From positions 62,001 to 126,000 of the IMG/VR virus record IMGVR_UViG_3300008952_000012: a stretch of 64,000 nt of DNA. The stretch is one strand, 5' to 3'. The notes beneath the pieces are model-generated. The model did no database searches, was not told where the DNA came from, and worked only from the letters and a program-made list of their open reading frames with translations. The position numbers and the translations under genes are program-made. Positions 11,001 to 17,063 of this stretch are shown one piece after another. Every line of letters begins with the position of its first letter. Within the stretch, counting starts at the first letter, position 1. The stretch comes from a virus.

Positions 11001-12652
11001 TGACCGGGATGCTCCCGGTGGCCACCAATCACCCCGATGGGTATGGGGGGCTTATCCCTGGCGGAAACATTTCAATAGAGCTTGGTGACGGGTGCACGAT
11101 TAGCGGGAACAGCACGTACTCTGGTTATATATCAGTGGGTAATACGAGCAATTTGATGCAACAAACGGGCGGGGACATTATCCCCGGCAGTCCTAACGAT
11201 TGTAACAATGCGTCCATCGTCAATAATAAAACTTACGGCGGAACCATTTACGCCATGAGTCACGGGTTTGTAATAGCTCATAACGATGTCACAAGGGGCC
11301 TGACCAATTTCGGTGACGGTGACTACTCAACCGATTTCCACAGAGGAAAGATCAGAGTGTTCGATGGTCGAGATGGCATAATCTCTGACAACATTGTTGG
11401 GACCAGCATCGACGCCATAGACACTGATCTGGTGAAGATTGATAACAACAAAGTGCAGGGGGGTATTTACCTTCTTAACTCCCCAAATTCGATGGTCTCA
11501 AACAACACCTGTATGCATGGAGATACCCAGCAGGTAGATTCCACGACTGCTCACAACCTCTACGCTTACAACTGCTCCGGCCTCCATGTCCATGGGAACA
11601 GGTTTATCCCGAGTGGGTTGACGGAGAATAAGTACGGGTACATTAACTACATCCCTCACCCAGGGATTATGCATCCGTACGCAGCAGGCGCGGCCCAGTT
11701 TAACCTGTATAACACCAACTCTCAGTGGGCGGACGGTGGCGATGGGAACGTAGGAAGCGGCACTCCGCCACCCCTAGGAACTCAGCACCTGTTTGATGAT
11801 ATTAAGGGGATTATCTACATCAATAGTTGCCCAGACACAACCTTTACTAGCAACCACGCCTCTAAGATAGAATTCCTGGGCGACTGTGCTAGGCCCACGG
11901 TGTCCGACAACTTCTTCCTCTGGGGAGGTGCTTGGCCATGTCACCTAAACAACAAAGCCATCACTATGGGGCCGGGGGCGTACACCAACTTCACAATTTC
12001 TAACAATAGATGTATGGGGTCAATATGGCTGAAGGTGGACTTGGACGGGGTCGCTACCGGTTGTGGGGAAGACCACATGGGCAGCATCACTGGAAATAAG
12101 GTGGGCACCTATCTGATCCAAGGCACTGAGCACATCGTTGCCAATGCTGCCAACTCCTGGGGCGGCAGCGGGCCGTGGAGAGGTGGTGGCGGACTGATTA
12201 TATGTGACGCTCCCGGAGGCGTAATCATTAACGGCAACAGTCTGTGCACCCAAAAGGGTCAGATGTTCAACAATACTTCCGACTATAATAACGATTACGA
12301 TGGGAGAGAATACGGCTTCATACTGATGAATATGAAGAATCTTGCCTCTACCAGATCTACCCCAAACCACAGTTGGCCACCCACAATGTTGTCGTGGTCC
12401 ATCATAGGCAATATCATCGGCGGTTATTACGCGTATGAAGTTTACCACTACGACGCTGTTAATAATTCCTATTCCGAGACGGGAACTGGTGGCTGGGCTG
12501 ATACCGGAGCCACAGCGGAGGGGATGCAAATCTACGGATCAGGCATAGATCACCACCACGCAAACGATGGCTGGAGGAATGCCAGCAATTTCACGAGCGC
12601 TAATCATGTACACGTCACTCTTGCGCCGTCAGGCTCCCTGGACAATCAATAG
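5096..12652 (+). CDS. Giant tail fibre/tailspike with right-handed beta-helix (2518 aa)
   Basis: Start ATG at 5096 after GGGAG. The first ~80 residues (LLAYGEDATSLAFNRALSAL, then DAPALRREII) look like a virion-attachment segment. Residues ~90-1200 are Asp/Asn/Gly-rich and non-repetitive. From about residue 1230 (base ~8780) to ~2430 the chain is a long series of Asn-ladder turns such as ISNNVIEY, ISDNHISLG, VSNNTCMHG and ISGNSTYSG. This is the signature of right-handed parallel beta-helices (pectate-lyase fold) found in phage tailspikes and fibres. The C-terminus is His-rich (DHHHANDGW, HVHVTLAPSG). The fold is common in enzymes acting on surface polysaccharide, but I cannot identify catalytic residues, so binding versus depolymerase activity is open. 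Confidence 0.85.
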   Translation: MSYKYFGRLAGKTHTARKSLTESAPPNTLTPFNPQAPATKLLAYGEDATSLAFNRALSALSANVDYVASVLDAPALRREIIRPSRHTADGDWTEGGWSHGCVSLGESGSGGLSTGEDAIHIPSPGPNKVPSYWVHLGLHKTALGERVKFFRTQNQSLGGPTATGKDVNEEHVEGTPNPEITGHALATVHHIAKPDDAFLNFPMSAGSLSYFDFTYKLQGTQHYLGNEEEGLVNHIPPIERMKPNMAPYNNDWHSEQIYKWDTDGVYLKSITFSQLNLRPGCYVEISSDGDEDVNKGNNGLFQIASITRSDHVPSSGGPGDKAILTRGGLCKVTVRDWRMFGRGELVSWASAPNHMDQTADTALKPGLRKNYAHVAYIIPRPDIEGNPTDEPGDLYLARYNAGDDNPHPQDGAGYKAGRADVVNGEERYSGRYKHGDIGSPDQESFVRDHNGAVIMDALQNHGILPGTRLYHGHAHFYPSMTPWGMDPAWASPYSEVMGELDAVPDGIVGPGEPVVFDTMTVPGKVWPCSPSGFVLNPSFSFPEDNELYVGEYYADVHTLTTVKEKLSADSITKAVPANPEESILRAWHKFVRTGHLSGSNAPAWGTGHTSGDTVGIAPPKSDDLNVLGTPTKKILGGDLWHVKFEWVDVGVHEHASFEEVYESYLTNGGQAFVGDFAGYASGGDLKYHPIGLWHPIPGFPQTGVKFSSISGNHAVLYDVNMLLDTDNVHQDWDGWEYGRETWPITEDCYLFIGTAEGDVKWRISEIVKAPWVDDSIGRGKIPSHGLNSLYNNDYSSSPYLRGPNIIGTSAHGGGTGNVLWINPKRPFTTVLPGGDTLLDGNDHADGWTNAHGEIAHLTRSNNDLYISLHRLVSRGAPGTHGSVVRAELAVRHATTAAMELTDSTSDGVPNATGTRVFSEQMLSGPGGPFPLRSTKMLLTDPTTGDYGNSPEIGPFTDTDIGLNEMHSTDKEGGYPKHGVYLSNNLSKVKEESLSDNAWDDKWHKLPTFDHRSTPREVQDRSILGAIEGTLLGHFTPFSNNHPDFGDGGRGDLDTNSFGTFSNGVISGGVGWIEKMKNNTGAPDDAASIPDLNIRMEEAYFHVGGAKWYVPRQDIVMPANSGTWLVSWSPDTRKYEYFEIHDSYSGTPMGWTAGISNDKVNFQKANNIPLYVAEMSAFPGSVLSLTDIRFRVSRQDQKNSIYVGQVNPRKSEADDSARRLRTNGGYIDDSMNFKTLSEALRALDFWCRGTPTRHWTIEIVGSTYEYCYDPEDAGLADNHEHHGIEYPVRIPVNGLTIRGLPGRNPDRLDKVTGTTGWDAGSKFGGAAYKHKEFETPVVHYSHPLAKPVPGLFDLNGKFGLTFENISFKYCGDMDNIINKQGDWAADVRDVPQDVIFCAGNYDYERWELVDVDDLDYNHDRENFDNLYGGRNAPTNAAYTGGWTFRNIYIQDGGGLLTTLDAKYSIDNIVVENCQANSVLSFVTLGIDTSDLPGDQEGRGNGKHICRVSIKNNSASFPATNHKVNGQPGSALILGPLTTWVPNQGDDLFGEYYTENFGANGPGTIGKYDSKYMCGVYATQCKEIVVENNTFKSFYCGVVFGKPLKLDLTPEPGYNFEPYCEGIITSNVIQNTQSHGVVCFSGASCLSNISVTDNVIKDPGAPHGASNAQEHPNIFEWESWGIYAYMRGAQITGNKIYNEWRVSPESNWTNGGPNAGFDWVDRSGIEYATRMPCKAGGIWLQDANSGATQSEANIISDNHISLGGRALYGVLLSSYCERTVISNNVIEYKAAKAGIAADAPDYNDTDFAEMLGKYPWSVFVSRYCDENIITDNVLGANIWLDKNCDNSIVSGNIIRAPYKLTNPVASGQGGCLLRVAAWGTTISNNKLHCGMISVGADGAPATNTSIVGNDLTPFGSVMWPVNNAGPIKWMTGIFVNGGGVNILIDGNITNGGNIKAEGTGPWHNMRIVNNVTGMLPVATNHPDGYGGLIPGGNISIELGDGCTISGNSTYSGYISVGNTSNLMQQTGGDIIPGSPNDCNNASIVNNKTYGGTIYAMSHGFVIAHNDVTRGLTNFGDGDYSTDFHRGKIRVFDGRDGIISDNIVGTSIDAIDTDLVKIDNNKVQGGIYLLNSPNSMVSNNTCMHGDTQQVDSTTAHNLYAYNCSGLHVHGNRFIPSGLTENKYGYINYIPHPGIMHPYAAGAAQFNLYNTNSQWADGGDGNVGSGTPPPLGTQHLFDDIKGIIYINSCPDTTFTSNHASKIEFLGDCARPTVSDNFFLWGGAWPCHLNNKAITMGPGAYTNFTISNNRCMGSIWLKVDLDGVATGCGEDHMGSITGNKVGTYLIQGTEHIVANAANSWGGSGPWRGGGGLIICDAPGGVIINGNSLCTQKGQMFNNTSDYNNDYDGREYGFILMNMKNLASTRSTPNHSWPPTMLSWSIIGNIIGGYYAYEVYHYDAVNNSYSETGTGGWADTGATAEGMQIYGSGIDHHHANDGWRNASNFTSANHVHVTLAPSGSLDNQ

Positions 12653-12676
12653 CTAAAAAGATTCCACGCCAGACCG

Positions 12677-12721
12677 CCCTCCCCCAAGGCTTCTTTTTTT
12701 TCGCCTTTAATTGGGGGAGGG
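12677..12721. terminator. Convergent hairpin between fibre and leftward block
   Basis: CCCTCCCCCAA (12677-12687) pairs perfectly with TTGGGGGAGGG (12711-12721). An inner AAGGC/GCCTT pairing can form around a run of eight T. It lies between the ends of the rightward fibre gene and the leftward gene at 12763-13152, where a bidirectional terminator is expected. The T-run lies in the loop rather than after the stem, so the termination mechanism is inferred. Confidence 0.7.
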
Positions 12722-12762
12722 TGATCGGAATGGAGCATTGGTTACTACTCGCTGAGAGTAGC

Positions 12763-13152
12763 CTACGAAATAGCACCAGAAGCAGCGGCCTCAGTAGCAC
12801 CAGCCACGAGGGCTTCGGCAAGCTTCTGCTTGTTCATCTTCGAGTAACCAGAGACACCTTGCTCACGAGCAGCGAGGCGCAAGTCCTTGACAGACTTTGC
12901 GTCCATGACTGCTTGCACGGCTTCGGTAACCACGGGCTTCGCGGCCTTCTTGGTCTTCGTCTTCTGGGTTGTGTTTGCAAGCTTCTTGGCCTCGATACGC
13001 TTGCGTGCAAGTGCACGACGCTTCTGGGCGCTACGCTTGATAGAGTTGGAAGTTCCTTCGATACCTTTCACGGTATAGAAAGTTGTGACGCCAATAAGAA
13101 CAGCTTGGACGGCACGGATGAGGGCGGGGTTCTTCAAAAAGTTACCAACCAT
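12763..13152 (-). CDS. Small membrane-anchored protein with SAP/Rho_N-like C-terminus
   Basis: 129 residues. Start ATG at 13152 follows GGAGG. Residues ~8-30 (NPALIRAVQAVLIGVTTFYT) are mostly hydrophobic and could be a membrane segment. The middle is strongly Lys/Arg/Ala-rich. The end (VKDLRLAAREQGVSGYSKM, then NKQKLAEALV) resembles the short helix-loop-helix of SAP or Rho N-terminal domains, which bind nucleic acid. It is the last gene of the leftward block and has its own upstream terminator and a candidate promoter at 13210-13219. A nucleic-acid-binding protein tethered to membrane or capsid is possible; the function is not established. Confidence 0.75.
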   Translation of the reverse strand: MVGNFLKNPALIRAVQAVLIGVTTFYTVKGIEGTSNSIKRSAQKRRALARKRIEAKKLANTTQKTKTKKAAKPVVTEAVQAVMDAKSVKDLRLAAREQGVSGYSKMNKQKLAEALVAGATEAAASGAIS

Positions 13153-13209
13153 AATATCCTCCTTCAGGATGCATGTGGATTTCGATGAGAGAGTATTCTT
13201 CCATCACTA

Positions 13210-13219
13210 TTCTTATGCC
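13210..13219 (-). promoter_or_regulatory. Candidate leftward promoter motif
   Basis: Read on the minus strand this is GGCATAAGAA, preceded by a T-rich stretch that is the tail of the terminator at 13221-13247. It lies about 57 bases upstream of the start at 13152. It is one of four copies of GG-C/T-ATAAG found upstream of leftward genes. No -35 hexamer is visible. Confidence 0.45.
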
Positions 13220-13220
13220 T

Positions 13221-13247
13221 AAAAAGGGGGGCGTTTTTGCGCCCCCC
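13221..13247 (-). terminator. Intrinsic terminator after metallophosphatase gene
   Basis: On the minus strand an 8-bp perfect stem GGGGGGCG/CGCCCCCC closes a CAAAAA loop and is followed at once by TTTTT. It lies 16 bases past the stop of the leftward gene ending at 13263. Confidence 0.9.
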
Positions 13248-13262
13248 GAGCCATATTAGGCT

Positions 13263-14036
13263 CTAATTAATGTGGATAGGGTCGCAGTAGACCGTGTCCG
13301 CTTTCACGGACAGATACCCAACGTCACCGTTGCGAAACAGAAGCGCTGCACAAAGCTGCCCACCGTGAACACACCCGAGGTCAAGACCTGTGGCGTGCTT
13401 GAACTTCTTGGGATTTCCATCTTGGTTCAGCCAGGGCTGGTGGCCAAAATAGACATGCCCGAATCTGTTGTCATACAGTTCGGCCCAGAAGACATCTCGG
13501 TCTGTCTCTTCCCCAAACGTGACCATAGAACCGGCATCGTCTACGAAGCGAATGAACATTGTTCTTTCCGCCCGCCGTCGTTGCTTGTTCGACAGTTCGC
13601 TTAGATCATCAGGCATCGTTTCCATTTTAGGAGTGATCCCGCCATGAACAACAGAGAAGCCGTCACGCTTCACGTAAGTAACGACCTTGAAGCGTAACCA
13701 ATCGCGAAGCTCCTGGTCTGTTGACTCCATGACTCCAGAGAGTTCAATGGAGCCCTTCATCTCCATAGCCTTCTCCACGTCTCCGGCTTCGGCCTTCTTC
13801 CAGAATCGAATGTTCTTCGACTCGTGGTTTCCCTGAACAACGGTCGCCAAGCTACCCATGTCACGTACGTACCGGAGCACTCCTGCACTATCCGGCCCCT
13901 TGTCAACGAGATCACCAACGAAGATAAACTCGTTCACCGCGTCATCTGTGGGCGTCATGAGCCGATCTATCGCGCCCATTAGCTCCTTGAGTTCTTTGAG
14001 ACATCCGTGGACGTCGCCAATGATTGCTTTTGCCAT
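13263..14036 (-). CDS. Calcineurin-like metallophosphatase (Ser/Thr phosphatase type)
   Basis: 257 residues from ATG 14036, chosen over the upstream start at 14078 because GGAGGAG lies just before it. The metallophosphoesterase metal-binding blocks are present: GDVHG (Asp8, His10), GDLVDKGP (Asp42) and GNHE (Asn70, His71). A later GHQPW block supplies another likely metal-binding His. Members of this family remove phosphate from proteins, nucleotides or nucleic acids using two metal ions; phage lambda encodes a protein phosphatase of this type. The substrate here is unknown. The gene overlaps the 3' end of the zinc-finger gene by 58 bases and is followed by an intrinsic terminator. Confidence 0.9.
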   Translation of the reverse strand: MAKAIIGDVHGCLKELKELMGAIDRLMTPTDDAVNEFIFVGDLVDKGPDSAGVLRYVRDMGSLATVVQGNHESKNIRFWKKAEAGDVEKAMEMKGSIELSGVMESTDQELRDWLRFKVVTYVKRDGFSVVHGGITPKMETMPDDLSELSNKQRRRAERTMFIRFVDDAGSMVTFGEETDRDVFWAELYDNRFGHVYFGHQPWLNQDGNPKKFKHATGLDLGCVHGGQLCAALLFRNGDVGYLSVKADTVYCDPIHIN

Positions 14037-14176
14037 TTCTCCTCCTTTACCAGTCCTGTGCCTGAGCACTTTGTGCATCTGTCAGAAGCCTCCTTTAGGC
14101 TACTTCCGTATCCGTTACAGTGACCACATTCAACGTACCCATACTTTTGGGGATTGAGCATTACTTCGAAATCCAT
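13979..14176 (-). CDS. Small DnaJ-type zinc-finger protein
   Basis: 65 residues. ATG 14176 follows AGGAGG. It has two CxxC pairs in DnaJ-like context: CGHCNGYG and CTKCSGTG. This pattern binds one zinc ion and is common in small phage proteins, which probably mediate protein contacts. The first gene after the terminator at 14249-14287, it has a candidate promoter 35 bases upstream and overlaps the phosphatase start by 58 bases. Confidence 0.8.
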   Translation of the reverse strand: MDFEVMLNPQKYGYVECGHCNGYGSSLKEASDRCTKCSGTGLVKEEKWQKQSLATSTDVSKNSRS

Positions 14177-14211
14177 ACCTTCCTCCTAAGGTTGTTGTGG
14201 GGCCTCCATAG

Positions 14212-14221
14212 TTCTTATGCC
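14212..14221 (-). promoter_or_regulatory. Candidate leftward promoter motif
   Basis: Minus-strand reading GGCATAAGAA, with GATAATAAT immediately before it. It lies 35 bases upstream of the start at 14176, between that gene and an intrinsic terminator of the preceding gene. That is exactly where a new transcript must begin. Confidence 0.5.
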
Positions 14222-14248
14222 ATTATTATCGTGTGATATTGCGCACAT

Positions 14249-14287
14249 AAAAAAAGAGAGGAGGCCTTCCGAAGAAGACCCCCTCTC
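14249..14287 (-). terminator. Intrinsic terminator after AT-hook gene
   Basis: On the minus strand, a GC-rich stem with two mismatches closes a TTCG tetraloop (CTTC TTCG GAAG at the top) and is followed by TTTTTTT. It lies about 30 bases past the stop at 14316. Confidence 0.9.
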
Positions 14288-14315
14288 TCACCACAACCCC
14301 GAAGGAGGACGGGGA

Positions 14316-15062
14316 CTACTTTACGTACTTGCTAGGATTAGGAATTCTTGTGAGATCCTTAATCATGTCATCATCCTCATCCACAATGAGTGTGTTGACG
14401 ACATAGACTAGCGCGTTCGCGAGTAGATTATTTGCGTCCGTCTGCTCCTGTCGAACAGCCTGTAGTTGGGCCTCAAGACTTGAGAGCCTATCCAACAGGC
14501 CGCTGACATCGAAAGCCTCTTGCACAACAGGTGCGCTAACAGACTCTACCTGAGCAGCTTCTTCCGCAGGTGTCTCAACCTTCTTGAAGCCCGTCTTAGC
14601 ACTCTTTTTAGTAGCCACAGCCTTTTTCTTTTTGGTTGCTGTTGCTTTCTTTGCAGGTGCTTTATTTTCCGCCGTAGCGTCCTTACGTGGCCTACCGCGC
14701 TTCCTCTTGGGAGGCGCAGCTTCAGGCTTTTCCGCCGTCTCTTCTTTGGCCTCGCTATCTTCAACATCCCCGTCTTCAGGTTCTGGCGGCCACTCAGGAG
14801 CGGTGCCGTCACCCAGAATAAACTTCTGTAGACGCTTGATGTACGGCCCAACGCCGCTGCGGAATGTGTCCTCGATCCCGACGCCACTGATGCTTAGGCC
14901 AGCGAATTCTTCCGCTCTCTCATGAATCCATGAGACTACCTCAGCTTCTTTCATCGTGTACGCGTCGAGAGGCTCAAGCCCCATTCCTACGATTGCAATT
15001 TTTCTCAATTCGGCACGGTCTAAAGGACCGAGCATTTTCTTTGTAAAGCGTTTAGTCGCCAT
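14316..15062 (-). CDS. Lys/Ala-rich AT-hook DNA-binding protein
   Basis: 248 residues from ATG 15062, which is preceded by GGAGG; the longer frame to 15101 lacks a site. A compact helical N-terminal domain (~1-70) is followed by an acidic stretch. Next come a classical AT-hook (KRKRGRPRKD) and a histone-H1-like Lys/Ala/Thr tract. The C-terminus is a leucine-heptad coiled coil (LLDRLSSLEAQLQAVRQEQ) with an acidic tip. AT-hooks bind the minor groove of AT-rich DNA. The architecture suggests an oligomeric nucleoid-like or regulatory DNA-binding protein. The particular process is not shown. It overlaps the preceding gene by 11 bases. Confidence 0.8.
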   Translation of the reverse strand: MATKRFTKKMLGPLDRAELRKIAIVGMGLEPLDAYTMKEAEVVSWIHERAEEFAGLSISGVGIEDTFRSGVGPYIKRLQKFILGDGTAPEWPPEPEDGDVEDSEAKEETAEKPEAAPPKRKRGRPRKDATAENKAPAKKATATKKKKAVATKKSAKTGFKKVETPAEEAAQVESVSAPVVQEAFDVSGLLDRLSSLEAQLQAVRQEQTDANNLLANALVYVVNTLIVDEDDDMIKDLTRIPNPSKYVK

Positions 15063-15342
15063 AGTTTTTTTCCTCCATAAGCTTGCTGTGACAATACACA
15101 ACTACGCCATCATGATGATTGTAACAATTACCATCACAAGGCAGTGATAGCTTGTTGCGGTTCTCCTTAATATACTCTGTTAACTTGTCTCTGATTGGGT
15201 TAAGGGCGCTGTTTGGGACTTCATCAGTCTTATACTGAAGAAAGTCGTGTAATTGCTCTACGGGGGTTGATGGGCACGCCCGGACTCCCATCTGTTCCCA
15301 TACGATGTGTAATAGCTCGCTTTTGTTTGTTTTCGGGTTCAA
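15052..15342 (-). CDS. Small protein with Cys/His-rich C-terminus
   Basis: 96 residues. The start is TTG at 15342, placed directly after the RusA stop (TGATTG) and supported by CAGGAG. The N-terminal half is helical (SELLHIVWEQMGVRACPST) and may form a small HeH/LEM-type helix bundle. The C-terminal half has a potential metal site (PCDGNCYNHHDG, then YCHSK). Function unknown. It is translated between the RusA-like resolvase and the AT-hook protein, which hints at a DNA-related role. Confidence 0.7.
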   Translation of the reverse strand: MNPKTNKSELLHIVWEQMGVRACPSTPVEQLHDFLQYKTDEVPNSALNPIRDKLTEYIKENRNKLSLPCDGNCYNHHDGVVVYCHSKLMEEKNYGD

Positions 15343-15774
15343 TCACAACTCCTGGATGCTAAATCGAATACCTACAAAGTCATTATCCGGCCCGTGGTGC
15401 TTTTTCACAAACTCTTCAATAAAGCACGAGTCGTCGATTGCCAAGCACTCAGCGATAACGTCCTCTAGCACCTTTACGAGGTTAGACACATCGCGCCGCT
15501 TATATCTAGTCTTCGCCTTCTTTGGCCATCCTTTATTGTACAATGATGGCAGAAAATAGTGAATATTCAATCGGTACGGGTGATCCGGGTTCAGCGGTTT
15601 TTTGCTGAAACCTACCTGCTTTGCTATTTGAACAGAGGCTCTCGCCTTGAACTGCTTCATTTTAGACGAAGGGCGTGGCCCACGTGTTGTGTAGACATAC
15701 ATGTCGTTTACCGATGGGGGGAGAATTGAAATCTCGGCCTCGAAAACAACAGTATTGTCGTCATTAATCTTCAT
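15343..15774 (-). CDS. rusA: RusA-like Holliday junction resolvase
   Basis: 143 residues, ATG 15774. It shows the RusA fold signature: an N-terminal PPSVNDMY block, then KRRDVSNLVKVLEDVI (residues 92-107) and LAIDDSCF (111-118). RusA cuts four-way DNA junctions using acidic residues and a lysine. Here Asp95, Lys101 and Asp115 are kept, but the second Asp of the usual D-x-D-N block is Ser97. It overlaps the helical gene upstream by 11 bases and sits at the end of a recombination gene run. It probably resolves branched replication or packaging intermediates. Confidence 0.85.
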   Translation of the reverse strand: MKINDDNTVVFEAEISILPPSVNDMYVYTTRGPRPSSKMKQFKARASVQIAKQVGFSKKPLNPDHPYRLNIHYFLPSLYNKGWPKKAKTRYKRRDVSNLVKVLEDVIAECLAIDDSCFIEEFVKKHHGPDNDFVGIRFSIQEL

Positions 15775-16336
15775 TCCCTATCCGTTTAAATGCCCCTGGG
15801 TATGATTTCGTAGACTGTTTAGGGGGGGATGTAAAAAAGTCTTCATCTCTGTCACTTTCGTTCTGGGTTCTAAACCATAGTTCTCTTCCGATCCTATCCA
15901 TACACTTGCTTACTTTCCGCTTCCGGTCTTCCTGGACGGCCAGCTTAGCCTTGAAGTACGTATAGTCGCGAAGCGCTCCGACGACGTCTGGGTCTGTTTC
16001 AACCGCTGCCTTTCTCTGATCCGAGTTTGTCAGCTTGGAGTCTGATGCGACACGCTTTGTCGCCTCGGCGCTCTTAAGCCCCAACCTAGCTTTGCTCACA
16101 GAGGAGTAACACGTATCCTGCGCAACCTGATCAGTGAGATAAGCATAGTAGGACAAGAACTCGTCGTATAGATCTTTTAGGAACCCATTTGACTTACTGC
16201 TCAGCCCCGGCGGGATAATTGGTTCCGTACCCGGTGGCTCTTTACTTGGAGAAAACCCGGTTACCCGGAGGTCTTCTTCTAACGTTTCTCGTAGGTCAAG
16301 GAAGAGGTCCCCTCCCTTGCTATTTTTTCCTGCCAT
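15764..16336 (-). CDS. Helical protein of recombination operon, possible mediator
   Basis: 190 residues, ATG 16336 after AGGGGG. A short N-terminal helix with EDL and a Pro-rich linker precede a long, mainly helical domain (~50-160; FLSYYAYLTDQVAQDTCYSS, then AVQEDRKRKVSKCMDRI). I do not recognise the family from motifs. Its size, helical core, charge pattern and position between RecA/nuclease genes and RusA resemble the UvsY-type recombination mediators that load UvsX in T4-like phages. This is analogy, not homology I can demonstrate. Confidence 0.7.
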   Translation of the reverse strand: MAGKNSKGGDLFLDLRETLEEDLRVTGFSPSKEPPGTEPIIPPGLSSKSNGFLKDLYDEFLSYYAYLTDQVAQDTCYSSVSKARLGLKSAEATKRVASDSKLTNSDQRKAAVETDPDVVGALRDYTYFKAKLAVQEDRKRKVSKCMDRIGRELWFRTQNESDRDEDFFTSPPKQSTKSYPGAFKRIGNED

Positions 16337-16355
16337 TTATCCCCCTTCCGGATGG

Positions 16356-17063
16356 TTAAAATTCTGGGTTGCACACATGGGCAAACTTGCATGTTCTACA
16401 AACCCACTTGTCCGGCTCTCGCGGAGGCTCAGTACCTTTCTCGATATGGCCCTCCACGTGCTTTATGACATCAAGAACGTCTTCCCAGACCGAGTTTTCA
16501 AACTTAATCTTGAAGAGCCTCATTGAGCCCGTGGCACGGTTTACATAAAGAAGCTGGCACCGTGGGATATCCAACGCAAACATGTATGCGTGGATTTGGT
16601 AGATGTGATCAACCTTCGGCTTTGTCAGGTTTCTGTAGACACTTTCGCCCACAGTCTTTATTTCCAGAACCCACTCTTTGTCGTAGAAAACCCCGTCGCA
16701 ATGACCGGCAATATGCAGGTCCTCAAAATTTACCGGGACCTCAGACTTAAAGTCATCAAACTTCTTTTCTAACTTCGACTGGATCATGTCATGCAGGGCG
16801 TGCCCCATGTCAAACAGCATCCGTAGGTCTGCCGGGATTCTGCTCTCTGGCTCTTCGCCAGTTCTGTCGTACCAAACTGCCCTTTTACAAGCACCGGGGT
16901 TTAATGAAGAGGGGTGGTAAACGTTTGTCTTCCTGCTCCACTCTTCTTTGTTCATCTCCTCGTGGAGAGTATCCAGCGCGTTTATTACATCAAAACTTTT
17001 ATCCCATTCCGGGGCCTCTTCCCTGAGGCACCTTTCTGGTATCTTGAATTTCTTCTTTGTCAT
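16356..17063 (-). CDS. Cas4-like PD-(D/E)XK nuclease with Fe-S cysteines
   Basis: 235 residues. It carries the RecB/Cas4 nuclease motifs: His88/His91 region, GHCDGVF (Asp123), LEIKTVG (Glu134, Lys136) and Gln156 (YQIHAY). Four cysteines are placed as in Cas4 and AddB, with Cys59 near the N-terminus and Cys222, Cys225, Cys231 at the C-terminus, and probably hold a 4Fe-4S cluster. The family degrades single- or double-stranded ends. Phage copies usually process DNA ends for recombination or attack host DNA. No cas genes lie nearby, so a recombination role fits best. The start overlaps the upstream stop by 1 base. Confidence 0.9.
   Translation of the reverse strand: MTKKKFKIPERCLREEAPEWDKSFDVINALDTLHEEMNKEEWSRKTNVYHPSSLNPGACKRAVWYDRTGEEPESRIPADLRMLFDMGHALHDMIQSKLEKKFDDFKSEVPVNFEDLHIAGHCDGVFYDKEWVLEIKTVGESVYRNLTKPKVDHIYQIHAYMFALDIPRCQLLYVNRATGSMRLFKIKFENSVWEDVLDVIKHVEGHIEKGTEPPREPDKWVCRTCKFAHVCNPEF

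Noticed and set aside
14520-14925. Overlapping plus-strand frames opposite the AT-hook gene
   Set aside because: They arise from the Lys/Ala-rich coding on the other strand and have no ribosome site.
16356-17063. Cas4-like protein as a sign of a CRISPR system
   Set aside because: No repeat-spacer array or other cas gene is visible; phage Cas4-like nucleases commonly occur alone in recombination operons.
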